Below, piece after piece: positions 15,001 through 26,090 of a DNA stretch of 64,000 bases. The position numbers were made by a program, and so were the translations under genes. Location: positions 248,001 through 312,000 of the forward strand of contig JACAAK010000003.1 of NCBI GenBank assembly GCA_025093985.1, in the 5' to 3' direction. The notes under the pieces were generated by a model, which saw only the letters and a program-made list of their open reading frames with translations, did not search any database and was not told where the DNA came from. Within the stretch, counting starts at the first letter, position 1. The number at the start of each line of letters is the position of its first letter. Origin of the DNA: Calvatia gigantea. Its lineage: Eukaryota; Basidiomycota; Agaricomycetes; Agaricales; Lycoperdaceae.

Positions 15001-15642
15001 CGTCGTGTTATGGTATTTCAGGATGCTAGCCGGGTAAACTAAAAAAAGATCAGAGCTAGAGCCTTGACTTTAGGCTTCGTCGTCGCCGTCGGTGGACTTA
15101 TGGGACCGTGCATCTCATATCCTATCACGGAGGTCCACACCGGTGTATGGTCCCTGGGTGCTATTCCATCATATGTTGATATCGTAGCCCGATTATCAGG
15201 CCCTGAACCTGTTGCGATACGGACAACTCGGTTAGTGGATTATACCCCCTGGTCATGTCACGGTGGTTTGTTGACGTCTCGCTTCTGATCGAAAGATAGC
15301 TGATCCAAGTGATTCTGAGGTGCACAGCAAAAAGACAATGTCTATAAATATGGATGGCCAATGTATGTATCAATCTATGATCACGTTCTAATGAGATGCG
15401 GTATGGCCCGTAGCGAATGCCAAATATACCCCAAATCCGGTCGTGGAGAAAAAATACAAAAGGAATTAGGATCAGCGATACAGAAATTTCTAGAGTAATA
15501 ATTTAAGATATGCAATGATGAGTAGCATAGATGGATGGATGGTGTATGGTGCATAACGTGGAACTTGGTGCGGAAACGTTTGAAGTAACCTGATCTATGA
15601 CGTGGTCGGGATCACCGTCCGGTGCAACATGAAAAACATCCC
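9053..15642. other. gene-poor 6.6 kb stretch
   Basis: No frame over about 125 codons and no recognisable domain on either strand. Many short frames overlap in two or three frames (for example 9677-10083), typical of non-coding DNA or old decayed elements. It contains a short poly-C/A stretch near 10643 and an imperfect GC-rich repeat at 14157-14230. The right end is the 3' flank of the prenyltransferase gene. Confidence 0.5.
14157..14230. repeat. imperfect 29-bp direct repeat pair
   Basis: Two GC-rich copies of about 29 bp (14157-14185 and 14202-14230) share the core acgccccgctcc and end in gctac. This may be a degenerate minisatellite. No function is implied. Confidence 0.4.
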
Positions 15643-17108
15643 CTAGACATCCCGCTCCGAAGCGAAGACCTCGGGACTCATGTACATCGATAGCTGGGGC
15701 CCGCCTTTACGGATGCAACAGCCGACGTAGGTGTGGATACCAGCTCGGCTAGATAAGTTGCGGTGGCGACTAACAGTTTCGCATTAGAGGGTGGGCGACA
15801 TCGAGTTTAACAGAAACTCACAAGACCTGCTGTAAGTCGTGGACGTAGCTCCTTGAAAATTCTTCGTTGCTGGTGGCATAGAATTGCGAGATGGCGTTGG
15901 CAATGAAAGCATCGCTTTCGCAGTACTGACGGACAGGGAAGTAGACCTTCGGCCAAAGGCGGTCCGAGCCCAGTTTCATCTCGAAATAGATAAGGAACCC
16001 GTGGGCCACCTTCTTGGGGCGCGATGGTTTGATGTGTTCGTAGCGCCCGACCCCCGGGAAGAAAAGGTTCCAGAGGCGTTCGATCAAATCAGTGGTTTCC
16101 TTGATCAGCGGATCACAATCAAGGTCTCCGCCCAAACGAACAATACGAGTGATTTCATCCAGGGTGGTGGCATCCGAGCGGAAGTACACTTTAATGCGGT
16201 TCTCTGCAGAAGGAACGCAATCAACGGCGACCATATCTGGTACAGGACGATGGCGCTGAGGAATAGTGTCCATGAATGAGAGAATGCGCATCCATGGCTC
16301 CGTGAGGCCGATACCGGACATGCAATTAGTTACAAGGTCCTCCTGAGCGGTTTTCGTCTCAGTCGCACGCAGGTGAGGGAGGAAATAGAATTTTCCAACC
16401 ATCGAGTCATGCGAGAAATCACCCCCTGTCATTAGTGTTAGTCTGGATATACCGTTTTCGACAGAGCTTACACACCAAAGAAGAATTGTGAGGGGTACTC
16501 GGCGCGGCCGCTTCCTCCTACGTGACCGAGAATTAGTGTCTCGCGACAGATATTTGTCCAATCAAGAGACCATGCTTTGGTTCGATGCCATGATCGGAGG
16601 TCGTACAGCGTGTTCATCCAGTCACTAGAGGGGCTGGGCGTACCGTCACGAGCATTGAGAGGCTCTATGGCAAATCGGATGGACATCTTGCCGTCAGCGT
16701 CGACAGCCCAGATGAGCTCCATTGGGGTGTGGTCGTCAGAGAAAAATGTGCAAGGCTTCAATCCTTGCTCCCTGAATTCCTCTGGTGCGGGCCCAAGAAG
16801 GGGAACGACGTCATGGTTGAAGTAGTCCAGGAAATCACGACGCGCATCAGCAGGTAGTGATACTCGCTCGAGGAGGTACTGGAGCCCACGGCCGATCTCT
16901 TGCCTCCAGAAAGCGGATCGAGGGAACTCATTATCACGCTAGACATCGGGTATTCAGATGCGGACCGAGGTTCATAGTGTGGATCACTCACAACGAACAA
17001 GGGATTTGACGCTAGGCGAAGGATGAGTCGGCGAAGCGAGGCAATCTCGGAACGCTTAGGTTCATATGCGGTTGACAAATTCAGAAGGCGTTCGGTGAGG
17101 AAAGACAT
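15643..17108 (-). CDS. DMATS-type aromatic prenyltransferase
   Basis: Predicted to transfer a dimethylallyl (or longer prenyl) group onto an aromatic acceptor such as tryptophan or another indole, as soluble ABBA-fold enzymes do (Trp_DMAT family). Four exons rejoin in one uninterrupted frame: 17108-16992, 16938-16476, 16425-15822 and 15769-15643. The introns of 53, 50 and 52 bp have GTGAGT, GTGTGT and GTGAGT donors. The product is 436 aa, normal for the family. Family landmarks are FWRQEIGRGLQYLLERV near residue 49, HTPMEL with the conserved acidic residue at about E113, RFAIEPL, AEYPSQFFFGGDF across intron 2, FYFLPHLRA, a KVYFPVR strand, and the C-terminal block ending in HTYVGCCIRKGGPQLSMY. 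The start is the first ATG and gives a usual N-terminus. No other secondary-metabolism gene is adjacent, and the P450 is 30 kb away. The substrate cannot be told from sequence. Confidence 0.94.
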
Positions 17109-19863
17109 GCTTCACAGGTTGGGTTGGGGATGGTAGAGTAACATTCATTGCCAACTCTTGAAGCTTTTATAGAGCTGAAGGTGATGTAGGGACAAATCTT
17201 GGAACACATAAATGCTACAAATGGGTATCACGTCAACTTCGGTCAATATGGAGAACCACTTACACTCTTGAGACACCCAATATGTCCAGTAAGTCTAACA
17301 CTTTTTCCGTCCAATTACTCCGTATTGAAACCGCTGTAACGACGAGATCTGTCCCGGCCCTAGCGTTCCCTGTGGAGTAACGCAAGGAGATTGAGCATCG
17401 CAAGGGCCCTTAACATGAGAATGGACAAAAGTGTAAAAGATTGTGACGGAAAGAGATGTAATCAATTATCACAAACCTGTAGTCTGAGGGTCGATTGATT
17501 TGTATAGCCCTGCACATCAACGAGATTCGGAAATTTTTAATGGTAAAGTTATTGTGGTTGCGTGTACCACAGTGCATCGCTCCTTAACCACTTCAAGGAT
17601 ACACGTGTCAGGTTTGTGTCATTGTCAACCACCTTGCGTTCACCACGACTGAGAACTCACTGATTTAGTAGGAAAGAGCACAAAACAGTTCGGCTTGGAC
17701 ACCCGCGAAGGATCTAATGGAGGCACAGCAAGTGTAGCAGGATCACCAGTGTTAGTGGATCAATCAACCGGGTCGCAAGATATGGCCACCTGTCCAAGCG
17801 CTGCAAAGAATGGTTGTGGGAAAAATGCGTCGTTTCATCACTTTATTTAGATTGCAAGGGGATCAAACATTGTTTAATTCATAACTAAAATGGCCATTAC
17901 CACCCGAGTTGATTTGTATCATTAGAGTCATACCGGGCTGAATACCGTAGGCACAGGTATACCCTATTTTTTGATTTTTTTTTTCTGACAAGAGGCGCAG
18001 CCGGACGGCACAAGATTTGGTGCGGCCGTCGTCCTCTTCCGACTCCACGCCTATTGGAGACATGAGGGGGAAATTGACGTTATTGCTGTCTCTGACTGGG
18101 TGAAAGGGGTTAAGTATGTCAACCTTCCAGCCATGACACGGAAAATACTGATGATAAATTTGGGTTAAGAAGCCAGAGGGTCCGTTGTACTCCAGCCATG
18201 ACAACATCTCTCGCCAATGTCGAACGAAGAGGGACACGGGGGGCGCGTTGAACGAAATCAGAAACAAAATCAGAACAGGGTCGACACCGACAGACATGAA
18301 GATTTGCAAAGAATAGTGGATGCTTTCCCTCCTTACCCTGGCCATCCAAAACACCCAAAATACAGACTAATCTCCAAGAAGATAACCCCAGGATTATCGG
18401 GTTTGCGCAGCTAGATCTCAGGGAAGGAGGCAGAAGTATCTGCCTCACTTATGAAACCACATGGCCAACTGCCGGACCCCCCTCAAATCAGTCTCCGCGA
18501 TTTATCATGAAACATGAAGCACAATCCATTTTAGAAGCAATGTACGCCCAGCAATTAGACCGTTTCCAAAGCTCAGCAAACCTTACCATTGTCAGGTCCA
18601 AAGCTGGTGAATGAGGCCGATCACGTGTTTGGGTACCCACCACTCTAAGTTTTCTCATTACGGTAGGGTAGTGTCTCTGGGAAACATTCGGTCCTTCCCC
18701 TAGTCAGATTGTCGCTGCAAATCATGCTCAGAAAGGGTACAATGCAATCCTGCCACAAAGTAGACAACCGCCGCCGGCGCCCTTGCAAAGATCGCGCTTA
18801 CATATTAGACAGGTTGTGTAGATCTCGCTTCCGGATGTCAAAGTGCACGGCTCGGTGTCAATAGTATTGTCACTGCTGTTTCTAACGCCTATCTCACCGT
18901 ATAACGTAGAGAAACCTATGGCTTGCCTTACTTGGGATGGTATGCAAGCGTCTAGAAGATACCCTTTATACCCCCGGCGAGGTTGTTATGAAAAGCTTGG
19001 CTGTTATGTCCCTCGTATGCCTTGCGGCTTCAATCCCGACTTGCTCCCTCAGGCTTCAGGAACCGGGGTGCAGGGGAAAGCATTGAGCTTCTTCTACGGC
19101 ATGAGTAGCTTGACCTTATTCATCTCTCAAACGATGTCGTTTTAAATTTGCGAACAAAAGGCAGAGAGGTTCTCACCCATGCACTCTCCTGTGAATGTCA
19201 GAAATCCACTTGTACCACTGTTACGAGAGGAAGGTAGGTGTGTCACTGGCGGCCTTCTCTCCCTCCTTGATGGCATAAGGAGTATGTGTCAGAACGAGCG
19301 CAGACACTGCCTGTATGGAATTATCAAGGGACTTGAATTAAAGAAGCAGGAACCTCGTATATCTTTATCTTGGACGTGGGTGATCATGCAGATGCAGTGG
19401 CCTGGACATCTAATATTCTGGAACACAAACCAACCTTAACCATCAACTCATCAATCGGTTGGTCGACGCGGGCTATATTTAACCCAGATGATGTCGTACT
19501 CGGTGTTCGGCATTGCAAGTAAGGAAAGAGCTACCAAATTCGATGTGCCTATCCCCATGTAAATTATACCTTTGCAGCTGTTGTTGGACACTTCCTTTGC
19601 TTCCAAAAGTGACGCGAGGCGCAGAAGAACTCGCGTTCCTGCACATAGAATAAATGGTCCTTGCTGGAAAACGGCGAACTCGGGATGATGCGGCGCAGCT
19701 TCGATAATGTAACCACCAGAGCCAGGTATTACCAATTGCAAATGTCAACTTTGGTTGTCGAGACACAAGAGCGGCTATGACGAATTAAAAGCAACAACAC
19801 CATTATGAGTCATCTCCAATCTTGGAGAAAAAGGGGTGTAACAACTACGTAAATTAGCGTCGC
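17109..19863. other. no gene recognised
   Basis: Includes the prenyltransferase upstream region. Two overlapping minus-strand frames at 17863-18354 and 18119-18448, and weak frames at 18843-19145 (+) and 19451-19766 (-), have no motif I recognise. They could be gene fragments. No introns that join them convincingly were found. Confidence 0.35.
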
Positions 19864-21095
19864 CTATAATCTTATACGTTGCTGTTCCCGCACTAGGCGG
19901 ATCCAAGGTGATATGACATTCATGCTTGGCCTGTCATGAGGATTATATTTCCAACAGTTTTCTAGAACCTGCCAAAGTTCGCCGTCGATACTGTCAGGAC
20001 GTTGAGGGAGTACTCCTTGTGCGATGTTGAGGGTAACCAACGCGGCATTGGGAAGGTGATGGTAAGGGATATTACCCGTAAATGCCTTTTTTTTGAAAAA
20101 TTTCAGCATCACAAAGTGAGTCATCAGAAGCCACGATTGAAATCACCTGTAGAACCACCATTCCGAAACTCCAAACATCACAGGAAGTCTGCAAATCTTT
20201 GCTTTCTCTCATGATAAGCTGCTCAGGAGGTTGCCAGTGGGGCCTGTTTATAAGGACCCATTCACGGGATACCTCTGGAACGAGAAAGAACTCATTCATC
20301 CCAATATCGGACAAGAGAACGCGATGGTTTTCAGAAACAAGGACGTTGGTCTAACCCCAACCGTAAATCAATGAGTAAGGGAGGTAGTGCACAGCACGGG
20401 TTTACCTACGTCTCTGATATTTCCATGAACAATGGGAAGTTCCTGGTTGTGTAGATATGACAATGCTTTTGACAGCTGACCTAACTAAAGCGGGTTCAAT
20501 GGGCGAGCGAACGTCTGGAAAAAAAAAAGGTTCTTACAAGTACGAGTCTATCGGTGTGTGGGTTTTGTTCAATGTACTCCGCGATGTGCCATCTGCTCCG
20601 AGGCATAACCAATAATGGAACCGGTTCGCCGTCATATAAGAGTCCAATCAAAGGCAAAATATTCGGATGGGATGAGACGGATCTCCATTCATCCAGCTTC
20701 TTCGTGAGTCCCTGATACGTTCTCCTTAGTCCGCCTCCTTCAGATTCATTGTAGACGAACTCACCTCCAGTAACCTGTGGAGCGATCTCCCCTTTACATT
20801 CTTAGGTACTCTCCAATGTTTTAGGGCAACGGGCCTGTTTTCCTGCATTCCTGTGTATAGATCCGTATGCCAAGCCCCGGTGAAACGAGCTTCGATCGTA
20901 GCGTTGTCTCCAATAAGGTGGTCAGTGTAAAGGTTTCTGAAATGGGGGCCACGCTACATAGTGCATTCGTTAAGTTACAGAGCAAAAGAAGCAAAATAGG
21001 AAGACTTTACCATCGTCGGTTGGTTGCGGATTGAATGGGGTGTGGCATCTTCCAAGAAATACGGGTTAAAACACCCTTGCTGTTCTTCTAGCACA
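19864..21095 (-). CDS. TKL-like protein kinase-fold gene, probable pseudokinase
   Basis: A kinase domain is spread over short exons on the minus strand. From the 5' side these are: an N-terminal exon ending at about 21015; an N-lobe exon with RPVALKHW (ATP-binding Lys); an exon with HPNILPLIGLLYDG and a hinge; a catalytic-loop exon HGNIRDTN; an exon with LLSDIGMNEF, then RPHWQPPEQLI and DVWSFGMVVLQ; and a C-lobe exon from GNIPYHHLP to DRPSM, ending RIRL at stop 19864. Introns are about 53-61 bp and all junctions keep frame. Catalytic motifs are altered: HRD is HGN (Asp base replaced by Asn), the following Lys is Arg, and DFG is DIG, while the VAIK Lys is kept. In related basidiomycete kinases the usual form is HGD. 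The product may be catalytically dead and act as a scaffold. The first exon and start codon are not resolved (in-frame stop about 21110). The gene is divergent from the metacaspase. Confidence 0.84.
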
Positions 21096-21761
21096 TAATG
21101 CAGAGTTATTCATCATCATCATTCTCGCACGTAGGTGCAGTACATTACGTTCTATGGCACGGCCTAGGTAGCTCAGACATAGCAGTTTGCGCGTCTGCAG
21201 TAGAAGATAATCGTGGACTCCTGTTGATTGATTTGTGGCGGCGGCGGAAAGGCAAACCTGTCCCACCAAGTTATGAGCTCTGAGCGCTGAGCTCCCACGG
21301 ACGCTGCCACCCTTGTCGGCAATGTCCCGTAGTGAAGAGGGCCCCGGACACCCTAACACAGCCACTCGAATGCATTTGCATCGTCTAACTCACACCGCCT
21401 GAGGGAGCTATTTCAAGTCTACCAGGGCTATGTTCATGCCTTGTGAACCAATGCTATGACGCTTGGAAATAGGCGTCTTTCCCCAACAGCTTGTTTAAGC
21501 GCCTTCTCGGAAGCGAAACGCCGCCCGGTGTACTTAAATCTCAAGGTCCCTTGGTACCCCCTAATCAGGATGACTCTGACAGACCCTTCGCTCGCCTTGA
21601 AAGTCGGGCTTGGTTAAAACCCGTCCGCGGTCTAAGGAGATGGGCAGCACGAAACGCTGGTTGTCCCCTTCTTTATCGTAGACCCTCACCAGCCCGCTTT
21701 TCAGAGCATAAACCAGGCCTGCTCATTATCGTAAATCGCCACTGCCTGCTTCGACTGCAAG
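21096..21761. promoter_or_regulatory. divergent intergenic region, kinase-like gene and metacaspase
   Basis: About 0.67 kb between the 5' ends of two divergent genes. It should hold both promoters and the unresolved first exon of the kinase-like gene. No defined motif was identified. Confidence 0.4.
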
Positions 21762-24180
21762 ATGATGTGGGATCTCGGCAATAATAAGAATGAACAGAGT
21801 CACCCAAGAAAGTTGAGGCGAACACCAAGTCCCGCGTGAGTCTGTCTACGTCCTGAGATTACTTCAACAGCCTCACTTTTTCTCAACAAACCCCAGGTTC
21901 CCTGTACCGTGAGTTATCTGATATAAATCATCAGCCAAAAGAGACCCATTCTCCCAGACAACATGTTAATGCACCATTCGCTCCTGCAAGTTACCCCGGA
22001 AGCACAACTTATATGCCTATGCCGAGCGTGCCTGCCCCATCCCCAATACTGTGGGTAGTTAAATGTCAATAGTAGCCTCACACGATACCGCTAACAATCG
22101 AGTCATGTAATTTAGGAATCCACCTTTCCCTCAGTGAGTATCCCTGTTGAATCATGTTTTGTATGAAAACATAATAAAATCTTCTAGGTACCCCTCGCAG
22201 CAGTTATCGGTGCCGTCGGCACCACGTGGTCCACCTTACCAAGTCCCTCCTCCTCCTCAAGTCATTATTGTCAAACACTCTCATCGGCGGCATCGACACC
22301 GCACTCACTCGCATTCGCATTCGCATTCTCATGCGCAACCGATTGTGCTCCCCCAACAAGTTGTCCATTCGAATTCACACCCTCCATACTATCAAGCCCC
22401 CACGGTCACTCACCCCCAACACTACTACCACTCAAGTTCCTATCGTCCTGCAAATGAGCCGATGGGGTATGTCCCAATGGGTACCCAACTTCAGCCCCCG
22501 CAACCGCAAGTCCCCACTCCAACATCGCCAGTACCCCACTACGATAGTGAAGTCCAGTACTCTAGATGTACGGGCCGAAAGAAAGCGCTTTGTGTAAGTC
22601 CCAGCCGCCGGAGACAACTCCAATGTTCAGGAGTCGACCCTGATGCCCATTGTTCCCATCTGGGAATTTCAGATTGGCATCAACTATCGGGGACAGAATA
22701 ATGAACTTCGAGGTTGCGTCAACGACGCTCGCAATGTCCGTAGGTTTTTAATTCGTATGTACCCGCTCGTCTACAGTTCGTACTTTCTATATCTGAGCAA
22801 AATATGGTGCTTCGTTACAAAAGAAAGGCACGGTTTCAGGAACGAGGATATCGTTTTACTGACAGATGATACAACCGAGCCACGGCATCTACCTACCCGG
22901 CAGAACATAATTGATGCAATGAAATGGCTTGTTCGCAGCGCAAGGCCGCATGACTCGCTGTTCTTCCATTGTATGTTTCCTCCTTCTTTATTCCCATCCT
23001 CAGTGTCTGATGAATGTAGATTCTGGCCATGGTGGCCAGACCGAGGATCAGGATGGAGATGAGATGGATGGATTTGATGAAGGTTTGCAGCGACACTACC
23101 TCCGAGATCCGTTCCTGATACCTGTCTAGTCATTTTCCCCTTAGATTTTAAACAGAATGGCCACATTATAGATGATGTGGGTATCACCTACTGACCTTCA
23201 GGACGATGCGCCTTTTACACTTAACACTATTCCTTGCAACAGGACATGCACGCGATAATGGTGGCTCCCCTTCCAACTGGTTGCAGGTTAACAGTAAGCG
23301 TGTTCCGAATATTTTGAATAATTTTCTGTGAAACTCCGGAACTCAATCCTATTAGGCTCTATTCGATGTAAAGTTATTCCTCTTAAATAATAATAAGTTC
23401 CGACTTAAACAGTGTTCATCGCAGTCCTGTCATTCTGGAACAGTATTGGGTGAGCCTCCCTCTCCGCCGACGTTTCAGAGTAAAGGCGTGTGACTGACTG
23501 GGTCTGAATATTTTCGATAGATCTTCCCTATATCGTATGTCCTCATTTCTGATACGAATGACTTTTGCGGAGCTTTGATCGACGGAGATAGTACTCCTCT
23601 CATGGGCGCTTGAAGGGTGAACATATTCGGGGCCCTGCAAGGAAGCGAAAATCAGCGCCTGGTGACGTCGTATGTTCTGTTTTCACTAAAAATAGTAGAG
23701 TGGCGTTGATTACCGACGACCTTCAGATTTCGTGGTCGGGTTGTAAGGACGGTCAGACAAGCGCTGATACATTCCATGATGGCGTTGCGGTTGGTGCAAT
23801 GAGTAATGTCAGTATTTTCGACCTCGTGAACTTATTGCCCCGAATTCACACCCCCAATTGCCCAGGCTTTCGTGCGGACACTGAGTAAGTGATCATCACA
23901 ACATCAATCATGCGGTCTCCTCCTAACACCCCCCAGCGGAAAGGCCAAATCAATCCTATCGGGAACTACTGCGCTCAGTCAGGTTCGTCGTGATCCCGCA
24001 GTTATGCTTTCATGAAACCGACTTCTAAAACGTCAAAAAGGTTGATTTTGCAGCCGAAGTACAGCCAAACACCACAACTCGGCAGTTCTCACCATATTGT
24101 CAGCTGTTCCGTTAACTCTTTCTTTGGAAGCCAAGTTCATATCGAATCTTTAGGACACTGCTCGAAAGTTTGTTATCTGA
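21762..24180 (+). CDS. MCA1: type I metacaspase
   Basis: Caspase-fold Cys protease that cleaves after Arg/Lys and acts in stress response, protein quality control and programmed cell death. I could rebuild 19 exons in one frame (443 aa): 21762-21835, 21897-21908, 21958-22050, 22116-22133, 22188-22593, 22673-22754, 22824-22970, 23020-23082, 23145-23176, 23243-23293, 23356-23367, 23425-23449, 23521-23534, 23592-23669, 23727-23807, 23866-23884, 23937-23989, 24054-24098 and 24154-24180. Residues 1-200 form a Pro/Gln-rich prodomain with a His/Ser repeat (22290-22340). The p20-like region starts at IGINYRG. The catalytic His is about H281 in YSGHGGQ and the catalytic Cys about C332 in DSCHSGT. The p10-like part has SWSGCKDGQTSAD and ends KFVI. 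Several exons are only 12-25 nt. The segment between DGFDE and DFKQNGH is shorter than in most metacaspases (a usual VIYP strand is missing), so the intron at 23083-23144 is the least certain. Confidence 0.95.
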
Positions 24181-25026
24181 AGGCACAATCAAAGTTCTCG
24201 GGAACGCTTCGTTCATGTATCAATCTGAGATGAGCGTCGGTGTTCTATATCCGAAATCCAAACCGGACCTTGTATCATACTCTATCGATAATGTATGCTC
24301 TGACCCCGAGTCCCGTGTTATCTCTTGAAGTATATTCCGCCTAAAGTTTTGGGTAGTTCATGGTAACAGCACGTGTCTGCTCATTCCTCCCATTAGCCAC
24401 TTGGAAGCCCACAGCACAAGGAAGCAAGGCAGGCCTTGCTTTCTTACCCAAGGAGACCAAAAAGGTATCAACTACGCTGCCAAAGGTGAGTGGGTGAAAC
24501 GCCCAACGAGCTGATACACGCGACGGCCCAGTAAAGTTAATGCTCTGTACCGGTTACCTGGAACCCCACCGGGGTTCAAGCAAACACGATTCGCAAGTAT
24601 CAAATGCACTGACTGCGTCTAAAGTCATCTTATAATGCAGCGGCAATGTTTGACCGCAGTATCAGCTACAGAAAACAATCCCGGAGCGAAACACCCGAAA
24701 GCGTCACAGGTGAACCACCACCAATGATAAAGCCTATGTTAAAAGCACTCCGTCCCGAGAAGCCCAAAGTTAGATATGACGCCCCTCCAGACCCCGGCTC
24801 TAACTATAATCAAGCCGGGCACGTCCCGCTGCTCGCTCAAAATCGCGGCCACAAGATCCTCCGAGTCATCGGCTTCGGACCGCTGCCATTGCAAAGCACC
24901 ATTCCCTCGAAAATGTAGTACCTTGATGCCTGGCAGAACAAGTTTGACCTCCGTCCCGGGAGCCAACCCTTGCCTTAGGTTGTTAGCGCTTTGCTGAAAC
25001 GTAATTTCCGTAGACCCAGTAGCTCG
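24181..25026. other. convergent intergenic region
   Basis: Lies between the 3' ends of the metacaspase (+) and the F-box-like gene (-). A weak minus-strand frame at 24739-24966 may be a displaced tail of the F-box-like gene. Nothing else is seen. Confidence 0.4.
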
Positions 25027-26090
25027 TCACTTCCTCCTTGTGGAGATGACATCGGCTAATGATCCGGGGTCGCATGCCTCGGTAGAAAGTCTCCTCAAGA
25101 GCGATCTAAGAGTTTTCCTGGTGAATTCTTGGAAGAAACCCGGTTAGAGACAAAGTCGAAGATTGGTGCGAAATCGGAATGAGTGAGGGTTTGTGAATGT
25201 CAGGGTCATATTCTGTAATATCATCCAAGGTAAACGCTTCCAAGGCAGGCACTACAAAGAGAGATAGCAAATTAACGGCATATGAAGGGGCCATCACTCC
25301 GATCTCGAATGTGAGGGTGAGGAAGCGGGACTGTGCCACGGAACCGCTCTGGGTTGTCTTCGCCAGTGTCCCGCCTTAGTCCCCACCTTGTAATGGCCAA
25401 TACTTCCGGCTCAGGGCACGAATCGAGCAGACCGAGACGAGGTAGAACATCTCTTGCATGACATCCAAACGACAGGTTTGTAAGTCCCCGCAGCGATTTT
25501 GTCATTGCTCAGTCATATGCACTCCTCGGAGTTCAACAGTTCCCAGTTCCTCCAGTTCTCGGTTGTGAAATATTAGCACAAAGGCTGCGGGAGAATAAGT
25601 ATAGACTGAACCGCTGGAGAGAAGGTTTACGTAGGAAGGTGCAAACATGCTGTGGACGTGATACACGAAGGCATGGAAAGGCGCCCAGTTGTCCGCAAGC
25701 ACACTGATTTCCTGTCACCTCTGAGATTCAGGTAGGATGGCATCCATACTTGCCTGCGTTCTGAGTCACTGGACGGGGTGACCGTCTTTTAACGAAGTTA
25801 CAGTCCGAGTCCGAAGGTCAAAAATAATGTATAATACGAATTTTAAGCCCAAAACCGGGCCCCGTGGAACTCCCTCATATGGACAGGGCAGTTGATGAGG
25901 AGGAACGTCCAAATTTTGTCTAATCCTAATGCCGGAGTCGTTGGCAAATCATACGCGGATGGTTGTTTGAAGCGCTTTTTGAGAAGCTGCAGCTGTGTCC
26001 GGGTTTCGTGCGCTGAAGATGAAGAGGAAAATGGAGACGAGAACTTCATCGGGCAGGGAGTGTATAGTATGATGAGGTGGTGCAAACAAA
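25027..26090 (-). pseudogene. F-box/LRR-like gene, probably decayed
   Basis: Near 26000-26050 a minus-strand frame reads SLPDEVLVSIFLFIF, a good F-box (Skp1-binding) motif followed by a helix. It is followed in other frames by ICQRLRH and then IWTFLLINCP, the order seen in agaricomycete F-box-like proteins. Downstream segments (SLRGLTNLSFGCHARDVLP near 25450; TLTFEIGVMAPSYAV near 25300; TLRSLLRRLSTEACDPGSL near 25070) resemble the leucine-rich half. The frames between F-box and tail do not join without at least two base-level shifts or an unseen intron near 25940-25970, and no start codon is clear. If functional it would be an SCF ubiquitin-ligase adaptor. I infer decay or sequence error. Confidence 0.5.

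Noticed and set aside
22290..22340. CRISPR-like or satellite array (repeated cattcgcattc units)
   Set aside because: It is a His/Ser codon repeat inside the metacaspase prodomain exon; there are no spacers and the genome is eukaryotic.
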